From: Rhizomys pruinosus
Taxonomy: Eukaryota; Chordata; Mammalia; Rodentia; Spalacidae
Reading direction: 5' to 3'
Length of the DNA stretch: 64,000 nucleotides
Assembly: GCA_009823505.1 (NCBI GenBank)
Contig: VZQC01012403.1
Location: 1,330,659-1,394,658, forward strand
The notes beneath the pieces are model-generated. The model was given only the letters and a program-made list of their open reading frames with translations. It did no database searches and was not told the DNA's origin. The position numbers were made by a program, and so were the translations under genes. Shown here in pieces: positions 32,080-43,119 of this stretch. How positions within the stretch are numbered: position 1 is the first letter of the stretch; each line of letters begins with the position of its first letter.

Positions 32080-32320
32080 ACGCCCTTTGTCTGATACACC
32101 TCATGAGCTGGGATGACATGTGATGGTGTGGAGGTCTAGGATTGGTTACTGGGAAGTGATGTCATGTGCCTGTCCCAGACCTATATAAGCTGCTTATTGC
32201 ATAGAATAAACAGATTTTTGCCCTCTGACATAATCCTCAGGATGTTACTGGAGTAACCCCTTGCCACACCCTCTTCAGCCTGTTCAACTGTGGGGTCAGT
32301 GGCACACACTCATCATGAGA
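32080..32320 (+). repeat. Possible LTR fragment
   Basis: Over 150 bp there is a promoter-like order: GATTGGTTACTGG (CCAAT-box-like), CCTATATAAGC (TATA box), then AGAATAAACAG (polyadenylation signal) 25 bp later, and TTACTGGAGTAACCCCTTGCC. This spacing is usual for retroviral LTR U3/R. Ends and target duplication were not found. Confidence 0.4.
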
Positions 32321-32329
32321 GCTATACAC

Positions 32330-33158
32330 TTCATTAATTTTTGTTTCCTGCACTTGTCTTGTTTTTACATCAGTCTCCACAGATTGGGAAAAGGCTTCTG
32401 GTTAAGTTAATATGTGCTTTCACATAAGAATTTCTGTCACTGAAGACAACCTTCTACCAGAATGTGCAGCATGCTCTGTGACTCTGGCTCTTGGCGGGGT
32501 GTAGAAAGTTGCTACCATTGTCGTGCCCTCAGGATCCTGCAACAGTTCCCAGAGGACAATTTCTGGGGTGTGATGTAGCTCTTGCAGGCAATGGATGGGA
32601 AGCGGCCTTCTCTTGCAAATATCTACCAGTCTCAGCTTCGGTTTCCCAAACATCACAGTACTTCTTTCTCCAGCACCTGCTGGTCTCCTGCTGGCCCTAT
32701 GTGCCTGCCTTACCCAGACTCTGATTGCATTACAGCAGCCTGGGTTTTCTCTCCTAGTTAATCCATGTGAGCACTTCACTTGTGTCTATAGCTGATGATA
32801 GGTGGCTAGAGTAACTGTTACGGCTGGTAGATTCGTTGTTTTCTAATACCCACAATATTTTCTTTAGCTCTTTCTGTGAGTAGGAACTACTTGTTTGTCA
32901 CCCTAATGCATTTCACTTGATCACACAAACATAGCTTCTAGTCTGGTTCTTTAGAGTGCTCTAAAAGCTTAGCTATCTGGAAATAGATTTCCCACAATTT
33001 ACTTTATGTTTTTCTGTTTCAAGGTTGGCTATGAAATAATAAACTGCATAAAACTGTGAAGACAAGTGTCATCTACTTCTTAGATAGCTGTTCAGATTCA
33101 GGTGCCAGACAACGGGCCAGCTAGGTTCTCAGTGACCCCTCCTCCTCCTCCCTTCCTG
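32330..33158. other. No gene recognised
   Basis: Intergenic. A 119-codon minus-strand open frame at 32420-32779 overlaps plus-strand frames and shows no family signature. Confidence 0.4.
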
Positions 33159-33347
33159 CTGCTTTTTCTTTTTTTCTTTTTTTTTGGGGGGGGGTCTTTT
33201 TGAGATAGGGTCTCCCTGTAGCCCCAGCTGGCCTGGAACTCACTCTATAGACCAGGCTGGCCTTGAACTCACAGAGATCCACCTGCCTCTGCCTTCTAAG
33301 TGCTAGGATTAAAGGTGTGCGCCACCATGCCTGGCTGCTTTTTCTTT
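33159..33347 (-). mobile_element. B1 SINE with target duplication
   Basis: Minus-strand B1 (TTTTTGAGATAGGGTCTCCC to CCACCATGCCTGG) flanked by CTGCTTTTTCTTT at 33159-33171 and 33335-33347. Confidence 0.92.
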
Positions 33348-33779
33348 CTTTGCCTTGGGACAAATATTGCAGATGACACGGTTTCTATGACACCGTTTCT
33401 TCTGAACTTGAACAACAAATGAGATGTGGGCGATGAGGGATCTTTGTCCTTCGAGCTCCAGTTACACTCAAGGATCTCACTGTATCTGTAGAAGTCACAC
33501 ATCCATGCAACCTTCCTTCCCATTTGTTGACTTAGCTGACCTTCAGTAATTTACCCTCAGCATAAATATTTGCAGAGTCTCCCCATCAGCATCAGTAATT
33601 TCTTGATGTTAATCCCTCATAATTAATTTCCTTATCTACTTTACTCCTCATAGCTCTGCTTTTCTGATTGTAACATTCTCAAAGCCTAAAGGTTTAAAAG
33701 GTAAGGAAATTATTTTGTTTGCTATTCCAGATAACAACACCTAGATATGTGCTGTCATCATTAAAAGAATCTAGTACTT

Positions 33780-34413
33780 CGAGGTATTATGGCCTAAGTG
33801 TTAATTGTTGTTTGATCCCCCTGATCTTGAACCAGCTTCCTTCTCCTGCTCCAGGGCTCACATCTACTCTGCTTCACTAGTTAGAGCCTCCCGGTGCTGT
33901 CTCCAATCCTGCCTCAGGCCTCTGCAGCCTCCTGCTCCTACTGCCTGAGTGCTCTAGACTAGCCTGCCTGGTCACTGACACTGGATCCCCGTAGTCTCCA
34001 GTTGGGCCTCTTCCCCTTCCCCTTCACCCTGCTGGAGAGTTCTCAACTACCTAGCTTAGGAACATCCTGTCCTATCAATGAAATAAAAATTGAGAACCTG
34101 AAGCATAGACCAAGTAACAGTTCATACCTGATCAGAAAACAACCAAGTTATGTCAACAATATAACAGAATTACACTTCAACTAAAGAAAATCAGGCCAGG
34201 GGCTGGAGAGAATGCTCAGTGGTTAAGAGCCCTGACTGCTCTTGCAGAGGACCAGGGTTCGATTCCCAGCACCCACATGGCCAGGTGTGGTGGCACGTGA
34301 CTTTAATCCCACCACTGAGGAGGCAGAGGCAGGCAGATCTCTGTGAGTTCAAGGCCAGCCGGATCTACATAGGGAGATCCAGGCCAGCTGGGACTAAAGG
34401 GAGACCCTGTCTC

Positions 34414-34444
<31 letters not shown>

Positions 34445-34860
34445 GCAGGCCAGAATTTCCTGTCAGGATCACAGCTATGCATATGCCCAAGCTACAACAA
34501 AACCCCACAAATAATAGGAAAGACCAAGATAATTTGTCCCAACAAAACACCAGACCTCCAGAACTGTACTACAATGAGAAATACCCAGAGGAACACAAGG
34601 ATACAGAATTTAAAAGAACAGTCATAAACATGATTAAAGAATTCAACTGCTTTAAAGAACATGCAAACAACTCAAAGAGGAAAGAAATAAAATTGTATTG
34701 AAGCTCAAGAAGATATGGATATATGGCTGAATGAAATGACAGACAGCATTCAGGACTTGAAAAATGAACTCAAGAAAGAGATGGAAATACTGAAGAAAAA
34801 TCAAGAAAAAATGAAGGTACAATTATGAAACTCATCAAATCAATTTACTTTTTAATAAAT
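33780..34860 (+). mobile_element. L1 5' region with start of ORF1
   Basis: After the SINE chimera the plus strand reads MIKEFNCFKEHANNSKRKEI-like and then WLNEMTDSIQDLKNELKKE and MEILKKNQEKMK, the coiled-coil N-terminal part of L1 ORF1 (RNA-binding protein), ending at about 34825. The GC-rich sequence at 33840-34060 is probably the L1 5' UTR. Later L1 parts are absent. Confidence 0.65.
34183..34453 (+). mobile_element. Chimeric B2-B1 SINE with one target duplication
   Basis: The first 82 bp (34199-34280) are the tRNA-like head of a B2: GGGGCTGGAGAGAATGCTCA, GTGGTTAAGAGC (A box), GGTTCGATTCCC (B box), CAGCACCCACATGG. Without a gap the sequence becomes a complete B1 (34281-34413: CCAGGTGTGGTGGCACGTGA to GAGACCCTGTCTC) with an (AAAAG)n tail. 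Nearly identical 16-bp sequences, AAGAAAATCAGGCCAG (34184-34199) and AAGAAAAGCAGGCCAG (34438-34453), flank the whole unit and none separates the halves. So the two parts were inserted together. Confidence 0.85.
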
Positions 34861-34869
34861 AATTAATTA

Positions 34870-36035
34870 TATGACATCTAATTTGTATTATGTTATCCAA
34901 ACATCTAGTCTTATTACAAAATTTCCTATTTATCATCTTCCCTGTTGGTGACTCAGAGAAGAGAGGATAAGGAATTGAGTCTGTAAGTTGTTTGTCACTG
35001 AGTATGATCTAAATGTAACTTTTCTCTTCTTCCTCTTATTTTCATTTTATTTTTATGATTTTTGTGATTTTCAGACAATATCCTTTGGTGGTATTTAGGT
35101 CCCCTCCTCTAGCCACATCTCTCCCCATTGTTCCTGCATATATATATATGAACATGCCTTACTGAACATGCCTTAATTCCAATTAGACTTCTGTGGATTA
35201 CCCTCAAGACAAAACTGTCACTATGGTACCAATAGAGATAGTTTTCTGTAGCACTCTGTTGTTTATTTTTAAAGCTGGATAGGATCATTGAGTGTTTTTC
35301 TCACTGGGGAGCTTGCATAGTAACTTCTAATACCATGAAAGTAAGTCTTTGGGGAGGAGTCTTCTAGGTAAATTCCACACTGATATCTCCAAGTCCTGTA
35401 TCCAAAAGGTGGTCTGTTGATGTTTTACATCCAGCCTTCCCAGATGTTCCTTCTCTCTGGACAAGGGACCTCAGTTCCTGGGACTGCAAGCCCCTGGATA
35501 ATTCAGGCCAGCCAGTTAACAACCTGGGCCTTAGCTCTGGTAGAGAGGGGGAGGGAGATTGGAAGTGAAGCCTGGTGAAAGAAAAGAGAGAAAGAGAGAA
35601 AAAAGAAGGGACAGACTCAAAGATGAGACCAGGAGAAATTCCATGAGGGAATAACTCAGTTTTATTACTGTAATCCAGGGTATGTATACTGGTCTTTGTG
35701 GGGGTTCAGGCATAGAGAATTGTGGGTTGGGACATACAGGATTTCACACCATATCCTCCAGATCACTACAGGAATGTGACAATGCTTTGCCCAAAACATC
35801 AAAGACAGTTGGCACCAGGGAGGTTTCAAAGGCAAGCAGGAGATCAGCAGGACTCCAGCCTGAAGGCTGGGGGTAGCTTGCTGACTTCCTAAGTGCTTCT
35901 GCCAACAGAATACCTACAGCCTGTCTTCAGAAAGAGGATCTTACTATCAGGTTCTGGGAGCAATCAAGTCCTGGGAAAAGAGCCTGTGCTATTTTGAAAG
36001 TTTATTGGACTAGTCTGACCAACAACTCTTTTTTA
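34870..36035 (-). repeat. Probable old L1 3' UTR or other retroelement sequence
   Basis: Antisense-looking blocks such as GGTGGTATTTAGGTCCCCTC and GTCTTTGGGGAGGAGTCTTC resemble old L1 3' UTR on the minus strand. The 35640-36000 part, starting CAGTTTTATTACTG, may be another element. Class not settled, no gene seen. Confidence 0.35.
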
Positions 36036-36039
36036 TGTG

Positions 36040-36232
36040 TATGAGTGGTTTCCTGCATGTATGTAGATGTATCATGTGTGTATGATGACTGCAAAGGCAG
36101 AAGCAGGCATCAGAACCTCTGAAACTCAAATTATGACCAGTTGTTAGCTGCCACATGGATGCTGGGAACTCAAGTCCTCAGCAAGTGCAGACGGAGGTCT
36201 GAAGCAGTGAGCCATCTCTCCAGCACTGAGGT
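36040..36232 (-). repeat. B3 SINE, minus strand
   Basis: TTATGTGTATGAGTGGTTTCC, GCTGCCACATGGATGCTGGG, CAGTGAGCCATCTCTCCAGC. Reverse complement of a B3/B2. Confidence 0.8.
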
Positions 36233-36239
36233 TGTATTG

Positions 36240-37210
36240 ATTTCTGTTTCATTTTTTTTTGAAGAGTCTCTGTATGAAGCCTGGTTGGAGGAGAGAGCAC
36301 AGAGTCTTGACATTACTACAATTACTCCTTGAATGTTGGGTTAAAATATCTATAACCATGCCTGGCTCTGCTTATGTGTATTAGATTTTTCCTTACTTGT
36401 GCCTTGGATTATTTTCTGTTATTTTCTCTAATTCTTGAAGTGAGAGCCTAAATGATTAATTAACTTTTCTCTTTTCTTTTACTTGTATATACTATTGTAC
36501 ATTTTACTCTCAGTACTGCTTTTGCTTTGTTCTACAAACTTAGATATAATGTATTTTCTTTTTCTATAAGCTTTCAAATGTTGTGTAGATTAGCAACATA
36601 ATTGTTAAGGACATTGCATGAATTCTGTAAAACACTTTCAATGATATAGCCAATCACAGGCATTAATTCTGCCAATACAGTAGCACTGGAGGTTTTTCCT
36701 TTTTGACCTGTGTTGAATCTCTTTCTTCAGTGGTATTACCTTGTATTACAGAGACTAAGGATAGTTTACCAGTTTAGTAATGACTGGCCAGGAACAGCAC
36801 TATCCAGACAGGAAGGAAGGACAGCCTACCCCTCCTCATTGAACCTTATATTTTTCTTTGATAGCTTACAAAATGGTCTCTCCTTGCACATCCTACCCAG
36901 CCTTTTGTGGAGTTTCCACCATCTAGACCATCTGGAGATCTCATAGCACACAGAGAACACTTCCCGGAAGCCATGGCTGACTCAGCCTGACATAAACACT
37001 GTGAGGCATCAAGGGAGAACAGCTTGACTGCTTCTTAGCAGGAAAACTGTACTTGCATGCATTTCTATTTTCTTTTAACTATTTCTCCTATCATAACAAG
37101 ATCTATTTTTGTCTCAATTCTTTTTACTAGAAAAACAGATATGGCTCATAATTTCGTATCTTGTGTGAAAGCCTCCTCCTTGAGTACTTGAAATTTTTCG
37201 GATTCATTTT
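36240..37210. other. No gene recognised
   Basis: AT-rich intergenic sequence without a family signature. Confidence 0.4.
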
Positions 37211-37211
37211 T

Positions 37212-37402
37212 AATTTATGTGTCTGAGTGATTTCCTGCATGTATGTAAATGTAGTGGTAGACATAAAATCCATGTAGGGCAGAAAAGTTTGAACAATCCC
37301 CTAGTAGAAATGGAGATAAAAGGGTTGTTAGCCACCATGGGGGTCCTGGGAATGGAACAAAGATCTTTTGCAGTAGCAGTGCACTTAAACGCTCTCCAGT
37401 AC
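37212..37402 (-). repeat. B3 SINE, minus strand (diverged)
   Basis: TTTATGTGTCTGAGTGATTTCC, GCATGTATGTAAATG, TTAGCCACCATGGGGGTCCTGG. Ends in a degraded tRNA-like head. Confidence 0.7.
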
Positions 37403-37669
37403 CTCCTCAAGTGTTTTCTTAAGCTTTGTTTTCTTTCCCTTTTAGAGGTAGGACACTGATAAAAACATGACATTTTGGTTTGTCTCTGAGGCACTGTCTA
37501 CTGTTTGTTCCTTTTCTTTCTTCTGCTCAGTAAACAGTTTCTATTACTGTGTTTCCCATTCATCTTCCCATTCAGTCCATTCTGCTGTCAAGCTCATCCC
37601 CTGAACTTCACTTTAACTTCTAGGTTCTATTGCTTCTTTCTTCTAATTTTTGTTAAGATGTTTTCCTTC

Positions 37670-37800
37670 ATTTTGTCTTGCTTTTTCACATAGTCTCTTT
37701 CTATGTAGCCCAGACTGGCTTCAAACTCAATTCTCTTTCCTCGGCCTAACTAGTGGTGGTATTATAAGCATTAGCCTCCAAGCTGGTGGACACATTTTGT
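37670..37800 (-). repeat. Old B1 relic, minus strand
   Basis: ATAGTCTCTTTCTATGTAGCC, CAGACTGGCTTCAAACTCA and TATTATAAGCATTAGCCTCC keep the B1 order but are heavily diverged. The flanking 37403-38340 holds no gene that I can see. Confidence 0.55.
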
Positions 37801-39321
37801 TTTTACAATTTATTTTGAAAATGTTTATAATTCATTTTGAAGAATTTTAAAATAATAACCTTGTCAAGTTGTCTTGACAGAAATCACTTAGTTGTTGGTG
37901 TGCGTTGCTTGAATTTTTTTAATCAACTTGATATTTCTTTGGTTCTTTCTACAGTGAGTGATTCTGAGTTAAATAGTTTTAGTATGAAGAGGCAATTGTA
38001 GGTTCTATTCATATCTTTTTTTATAGGCACAATTCTCTTAAAATCTGCTATTGCATAACTCATCAATAATTTCCTGTTGTTAAACCTAAAAAGTTATGTT
38101 GCATTGCCTCATCTGAAAACTGTTGTCAACTTTTGATACTTGAAGAAGTCATGCTCAAATACATAGGAACTAAGGAAGTCTGCTTAGGATCAGTGACCCT
38201 TCATATCACCCTAGCTTCCCTTACATGCCAATACTACTCTCTTACTGAACACATTAGAGTTGCCACAATTTTCACAATGATACTCTTTTTTTTTTAACAT
38301 TATGATTCTGGCATTTGGAACATAGGGGGAGAGATAAGGGTTCAAAAAGCCAGGAATGCTCTTTCCTCCATCTTTTGAGAAGTTCATTTGTTTACTTAGT
38401 TCTTTGTTTTTTGAGTAGTCTATGTATTCTGGATGTTAATGCTCTGTCAGATGTATCACTGGTGATGTTTTCCTCCCACTCTGTTGGTTTTCTCTTCACT
38501 TCCTTGGTTGTTTCTTTTACTGCACAGAAGCTCTTGAATTTGTTGAGGTCCCATTTTTCAACTGTTGACCTTATTTCTTGTGTGGCTGCTGTTTGGTTTA
38601 AAAAGTCTTTTCCTATGCCTATGTCTTATAGGTTGCTGCCAACTTTTTCTTCCATCACTTTTAGGGTTTTGGGTTTCACGTTTAGACCTTTGATCTACTT
38701 GGTGTTGATTTTTCTACAAGGTGAGAGGTAGGGGTTTAATTTTGTTCATTTATGAATGATGATCCAGTTTTGCCAACACCATTTGCTGAAGATGCTATCT
38801 TTCCTCCATTGAGCTTTTTTACCCCTTTCTCAAATATGAGGTGGCTGAAATTATATGAGCTTAAGTTTGGGACTACAGTCTTGTTCCATTGATCAACAGG
38901 TCTGTTTTTGTGCTAATACTAGACTGTCTTTATGACTATAGCCCTGTAATATAGCTTGATGTCTGATAAAGTCACTCCCTGCTGTATTGCACTTTGGGAT
39001 CAGGGTTGCTTTAACTATTTGGAGTATTTTGCTTTTCCGTATGAATTTAAGGATTTCTTTCCAAGTCCATGAGGAAGCTTGTGGGGATTTTGATTGGGAT
39101 TACATTGAATCTGTATATCAATTTGGGTACAATGGACATTTTTACTACATTAATTTTTCCACTCCAGGAGCATGGGAGGTCTTTCCATCATTTGATACCA
39201 TCTTCAATCTCCTTCAGGATTTGAAAATATTTGTTGCAGAGGTCTTTAGTGTCTTTGGTTAGGATTGTTCCCAGGTATTTTTGAGGCTATTATGATCGAG
39301 AATGTCTCCTTATATTCCTTC

Positions 39322-39391
39322 TCCAGATATAGATATAAATATAGATATAGATATAGATGATATAGATATAGATAGATATAGAGATAGAGAC

Positions 39392-39436
<45 letters not shown>

Positions 39437-39437
39437 T
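39322..39437 (+). repeat. (GATA)n microsatellite
   Basis: Imperfect ATAGAT/GATA units turning into a pure (TAGA) run over 39385-39436, inside the inverted L1 part. Confidence 0.95.
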
Positions 39438-39480
39438 TAGTTCTGTTGATTCTGGGTTCCCCTACCCCCCTTTTGTTCTC

Positions 39481-39736
39481 TCCCTTATTCATCCCAGAGG
39501 CAGGTCCGTTACTCTCTGATCCATCCTGGAGATTGGTCCTTTGGTCTCTGGTCCATCCTGGGGACAGGTCATTTACTCTCTGATTCATCCTGAAGGCAGG
39601 TCTTTTGCTCTCTGATCCATCCTGGAGGTGGGTCCTTTGTTCTCTGATCCATCCTGGAGGTGGGTCTTTTGCTCTCTGATCTATTCTGGAGACAGGTCCT
39701 TTACTCTCTGATCTGTCCTAGAGGCTAGTCCTTTGT
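39481..39736 (+). repeat. 32-bp minisatellite, 8 copies, inside the L1
   Basis: Eight 32-bp units in register: a diverged one (39481-39512) and seven from 39513, of consensus TCTCTGATCCATCCTGGAGG plus a 12-base remainder ending CTTT and two variable bases. Units differ from each other at 2-7 positions. The array sits where the inverted L1 should continue between its RT and post-RT parts. Confidence 0.95.
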
Positions 39737-41234
39737 TCTCTGATTAGTACTCCTTTAATTTCCCTTTCTTGTCTTATTGCCCTAGCAAGGATTTCAAGCT
39801 TTATATTGAAGAGGAGTGGTGACAGGGGCCAGCCTTGCTGGGTTCCTGCCTTTAAGGGGAATGCTTCTAACTTTTCTCCATTTAGGATGATGTCGGCTGT
39901 GGGTTTCTTGTATATGGCTTTGATTACATTGAGGAATGATCCCTCCAGTCTAATTCCCTCTAGGACTTTAAGCACGAAGGGATGCTGTGTTTTGTGGAAG
40001 GCTTTATCTACATCAATTGAGATGATCATGTGGTTTTTATCTTTCACTCCATTTACGTGTTTTATGATATTTATTGATTTACATATATTGACCCATCAGA
40101 GACTTTGCCAGTGAGGAAGAAAAGATAGCTGAAAAACATTATTAATAATTAAGGAAATGTAAGTTAAAACCAGTCTGAGATATCATCTCACTCTAATGAG
40201 ACTAGCTAATATCAAGAAAACAAAAACACCAAATTCTGGAGAGGTTTTGGGGAAAGGGGAACACTCATCCTCTCCTGGTGGGAGTATAAACTCATAAAAC
40301 CACTATGGGAAGCAGTGTAGAGAACCTTTAAGAGACTCAAAATGAGCCTACCACCTGACCCAGTCATACCACTGCTGGGTATATACCCACAAGACTCATC
40401 CAACAGCAGAGATACATGCACATCTATGTTTATCGCAGTTCTCTTCACAATAGGAAAGAGCTGGAACCAACCCAAATTCCCTTCAACTGATGAGGAGATA
40501 ACAAAAAATGTGGTACATCTATACATTGGAGTTCTATGCACCAGTAAAGAAAGATGACATCATGAACTTTGCAGGTAAATGGATGGAACTTGAAGCCATT
40601 ATGCTAAGTGAAGTAACACAGTCCCAGGAAAAGTAAAAAGGCAAATCATTTCCCTCATTTGTGGATGCTAACACCAAATCCCCAGTCAAAAGGCAAACTG
40701 AGCAATGTTATTGTTATATTTCTTTTTATCTGAAAGCAACTGTGCTGTTATAATATGAATCTCTTAGCGGGCTTTAGAATTAACCTACCACTTAGCTTCA
40801 GACATTGTAATTACTGTATATGAGTGGAAGATATGTATTCATATTTTAGAGCAATATAAAATTAAAGGTAAAAATTGTGAACACCAAAACATATTTTGGA
40901 ATTAACATACAGTTTATTCTTGGAGGTCATAATTTTGATACATATGTGATGTTTATATAGGCATATTTCAGAGTAATACAAAGGGGAGGGAACAACAACA
41001 TAAGGACTGGGCCAAAGAACTGACTGATATAGTTCATTTCTGCACAAAACAACAAGCCTCTTCAAAGAAAAACTTTGGAAAGACTGAAAGATGCAAGACA
41101 TGTATGGCAGAAGGCATGAAATGGGGTGTGGCGGGGGGGCAGGGAGAGGGGACTGTGTCTAAACTGGACTGAAAGATGGTGTATGAAATACATAAAACAT
41201 CAGTAAAAGTACTAAAAGAAGAAGGAATGCACAC

Positions 41235-42550
41235 AAAGTGCTCTCTGGGAACCCACTGGTGCCAGGTTGGGCAGAGGGTCCCAGTTGGACCAACCCAAGA
41301 TGGACATAAAATAACAGGAGCACCCAAGGAGCCTTGAAGGGAAGTCCCCTCCCATTAGTTCTGTAGGAATAACCCATTAAATTTGTTGATAATCCCTTAA
41401 TTAAATTCTGTTCTCTGTCTGCTTATCTGAGTCTGAATTGGGGAGGGAGAGGAGGCAGAGAGAAAAATGGCTGCCAGAGCATACCTGAAACAAATACGCC
41501 TTGCTGTCCAGAGAAGGGAATATTTACTGAGAAGTTATTGGTGTAGCCTATAGGATACAGAGGTAGGACAGGTTTGGGAAAATGAGCAGGCCGAGTTTGG
41601 GAAGGGCAATGGGATTATATTTGTTATGAGGGTAAAGGCCGGCAACTGAAGTAAAGCTGGAGGAGAATGCAGAGGGAATCCTGGAATGGAGGATTGTCTG
41701 CATATTGTTGGCAAGTGTAGATACTGCGGTGTGGATTGTACAGTGGACTATAAGATGTGGATTGTACAGTGGACTATAAGATGTGGATTGTACAGTGGAC
41801 TATAAGATGTGGATTGTACAGTGGATTGTAAGATGTGGCACTAGAGTAAAGCCACTTAGGCAGGTAAGTTGATGGGAAAAATTCCCAGCGGGCCATCTAC
41901 TTCTAACTGGAACAAAGTAGCATGCTTAATTGAGCAGTGAGGTCTGCCTCATGAATATGGAAATGTTTTGAAAACTGCAGACAGTCTAAAGCAAACTTTG
42001 TGAGCCTTGGGAGTAGCAAACCAAGACTTCTGATAGCTAAGAGTCTACAGACAAACTTCTAGAAATGCTGAGGATCCCCTACAACAGGCATTTTCAAGCA
42101 GGTGCAGTGCTCAAAATGAGTGAATTGGCACAAGGCAGGCAGACTCACTCATTGATAGACAGACCATTTACTCAAGGAAGCCAAGGAGCAAAGAAGAAAG
42201 TCAAATTACATCATAACTGATCTTCTTTTCTTATTTACAGGAAATGAATATCAGAAGGTGTGAAAATGGCAATAATCATTCCCACTAATAGTGGATTCTA
42301 CAAGATATAAATATCTTTTTAAAACTGCCTCATACCTGCTCAGTGCCTCCAGAGAAAGTTGGGCATGTATCTCAAAATAAATGAAGAATATGAATAATAC
42401 ATAAACACTTCTACTAAAAGATGTAGTGAAATAATATGGATATTCAACAGGAATTAAGCTAAAGTTTATTACCAGACCCCCAAATGAACTTTCACAGTCC
42501 CCGCACCCTCCTGTCTGTGTGGAGTCTCTCCCCAGGGTCTCTATATCTTG
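41235..42550. other. No gene recognised
   Basis: Intergenic sequence downstream of segment E apart from the 26-bp tandem repeat. 41400-41900 has an LTR- or unique-like composition, with no ends found. Confidence 0.4.
41731..41834 (+). repeat. 26-bp tandem repeat, 4 copies
   Basis: Four units of GTGGATTGTACAGTGGACTA + TAAGAT in exact register (41731, 41757, 41783, 41809). The first three are identical and the fourth differs by two bases (GGATTG for GGACTA). Confidence 0.97.
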
Positions 42551-42554
42551 TTAA

Positions 42555-42593
42555 GGTTTCTGTGGGACTCCTGTACACGCTCCTCTCACTGTG
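42555..42593 (-). other. 23-RSS of V segment E
   Basis: Heptamer CACAGTG (42587-42593), 23-bp spacer (42564-42586), nonamer ACAGAAACC (42555-42563), one base from consensus. A strong RSS. Confidence 0.95.
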
Positions 42594-43110
42594 CTCTCCC
42601 TCAGAGCACAGAAATACGCTGCTGAGTCCTGAACCCCTGTGGGTGTGATGGTGAGTCCAATGTAACTGGACGATTTCTGGAAGTTCAGCAAATAGCGACC
42701 CTCTGTCGCATTTTCCTTATTATAAGAGTCCTGGTGAACAAGGAAAACCATTTCCCCACTTGGTGTTTGCTTGTACCAGAATAAGGAATAAGCACTTTCA
42801 CTGGATTCATAAACACAGTCCAATGTCGCGTTCTTCTTCTCCATGACAGAAATTGCAGTCTGAGCCTGAGTTACCTTCTGGGACATGCTGGCTCCTGAGG
42901 GAAAGAGAACAGAAAGACACAAACTCTGTACCCACGGGAGTGTAAGGTGGCTGGGGATCCAGAGCTCTTATTATCCCTCCCTCCTGAGCCTCAGCAGAGA
43001 AAAGAACCTGCTCTGTCACAAGCTTCAGGGATCAGAGCTTGCCTGGTGCTAGAACATCCTTACCAAGACAAATGGAGGCAATGGCTGCTCTCAGCGCTGG
43101 TGATCAGCAT
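42594..43110 (-). pseudogene. Trav16: TCR alpha V segment E (TRAV16/human TRAV19 type), leader out of frame
   Basis: The V exon (42894-42594) is fully open: [17 protein letters not shown], first Cys in LDCVYE, Trp in [34 protein letters not shown], and second Cys in [11 protein letters not shown], then a strong RSS. Acceptor TTTCCCTCAG is good. The only leader candidate is ATG at 43110 with donor GTAAGG (exon 43110-43064). It is 47 nt, whereas this family needs length 1 mod 3 (49 nt in the related human gene as I recall it). The ATG frame ends in phase 2 but exon 2 expects phase 1, so splicing reads exon 2 out of frame. In the required frame a TGA lies upstream and there is no ATG. An AG six bases into exon 2 could in principle restore the frame. 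Most likely a recent pseudogene, or an annotator would call it an ORF. QKVTQ and ENATEGRY are typical of mouse TRAV16/human TRAV19. Confidence 0.8.
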
Positions 43111-43119
43111 GGTGTTAGC

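Larger units (their letters stand above)
38352..41230 (+). mobile_element. L1 with 5' inversion (twin priming)
   Basis: One insertion in two orientations. Left part (38360 to about 40097) is L1 ORF2 on the minus strand, including RT-domain residues ([32 protein letters not shown] near 39830-40030). From about 40097 the plus strand carries the ORF2 C-terminal end (IPLLGIYPQDSSNSRDTC, KSWNQPKFPSTDE), then 3' UTR to about 41222. The left edge of the inverted part and the left edge of the sense part abut in the L1 sequence, as twin priming predicts. AGGAATGC occurs at both ends (38352-38359 and 41223-41230) and is a plausible short target duplication. All frames are broken. Confidence 0.85.

Noticed and set aside
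32420..32779. 119-codon minus-strand frame
   Set aside because: No family signature, no splice or promoter context and overlapping frames on the plus strand.
34219..34701. 160-codon plus-strand frame starting in a SINE
   Set aside because: It runs from the B2-B1 chimera through its tail into L1 ORF1; an accidental fusion of repeats.
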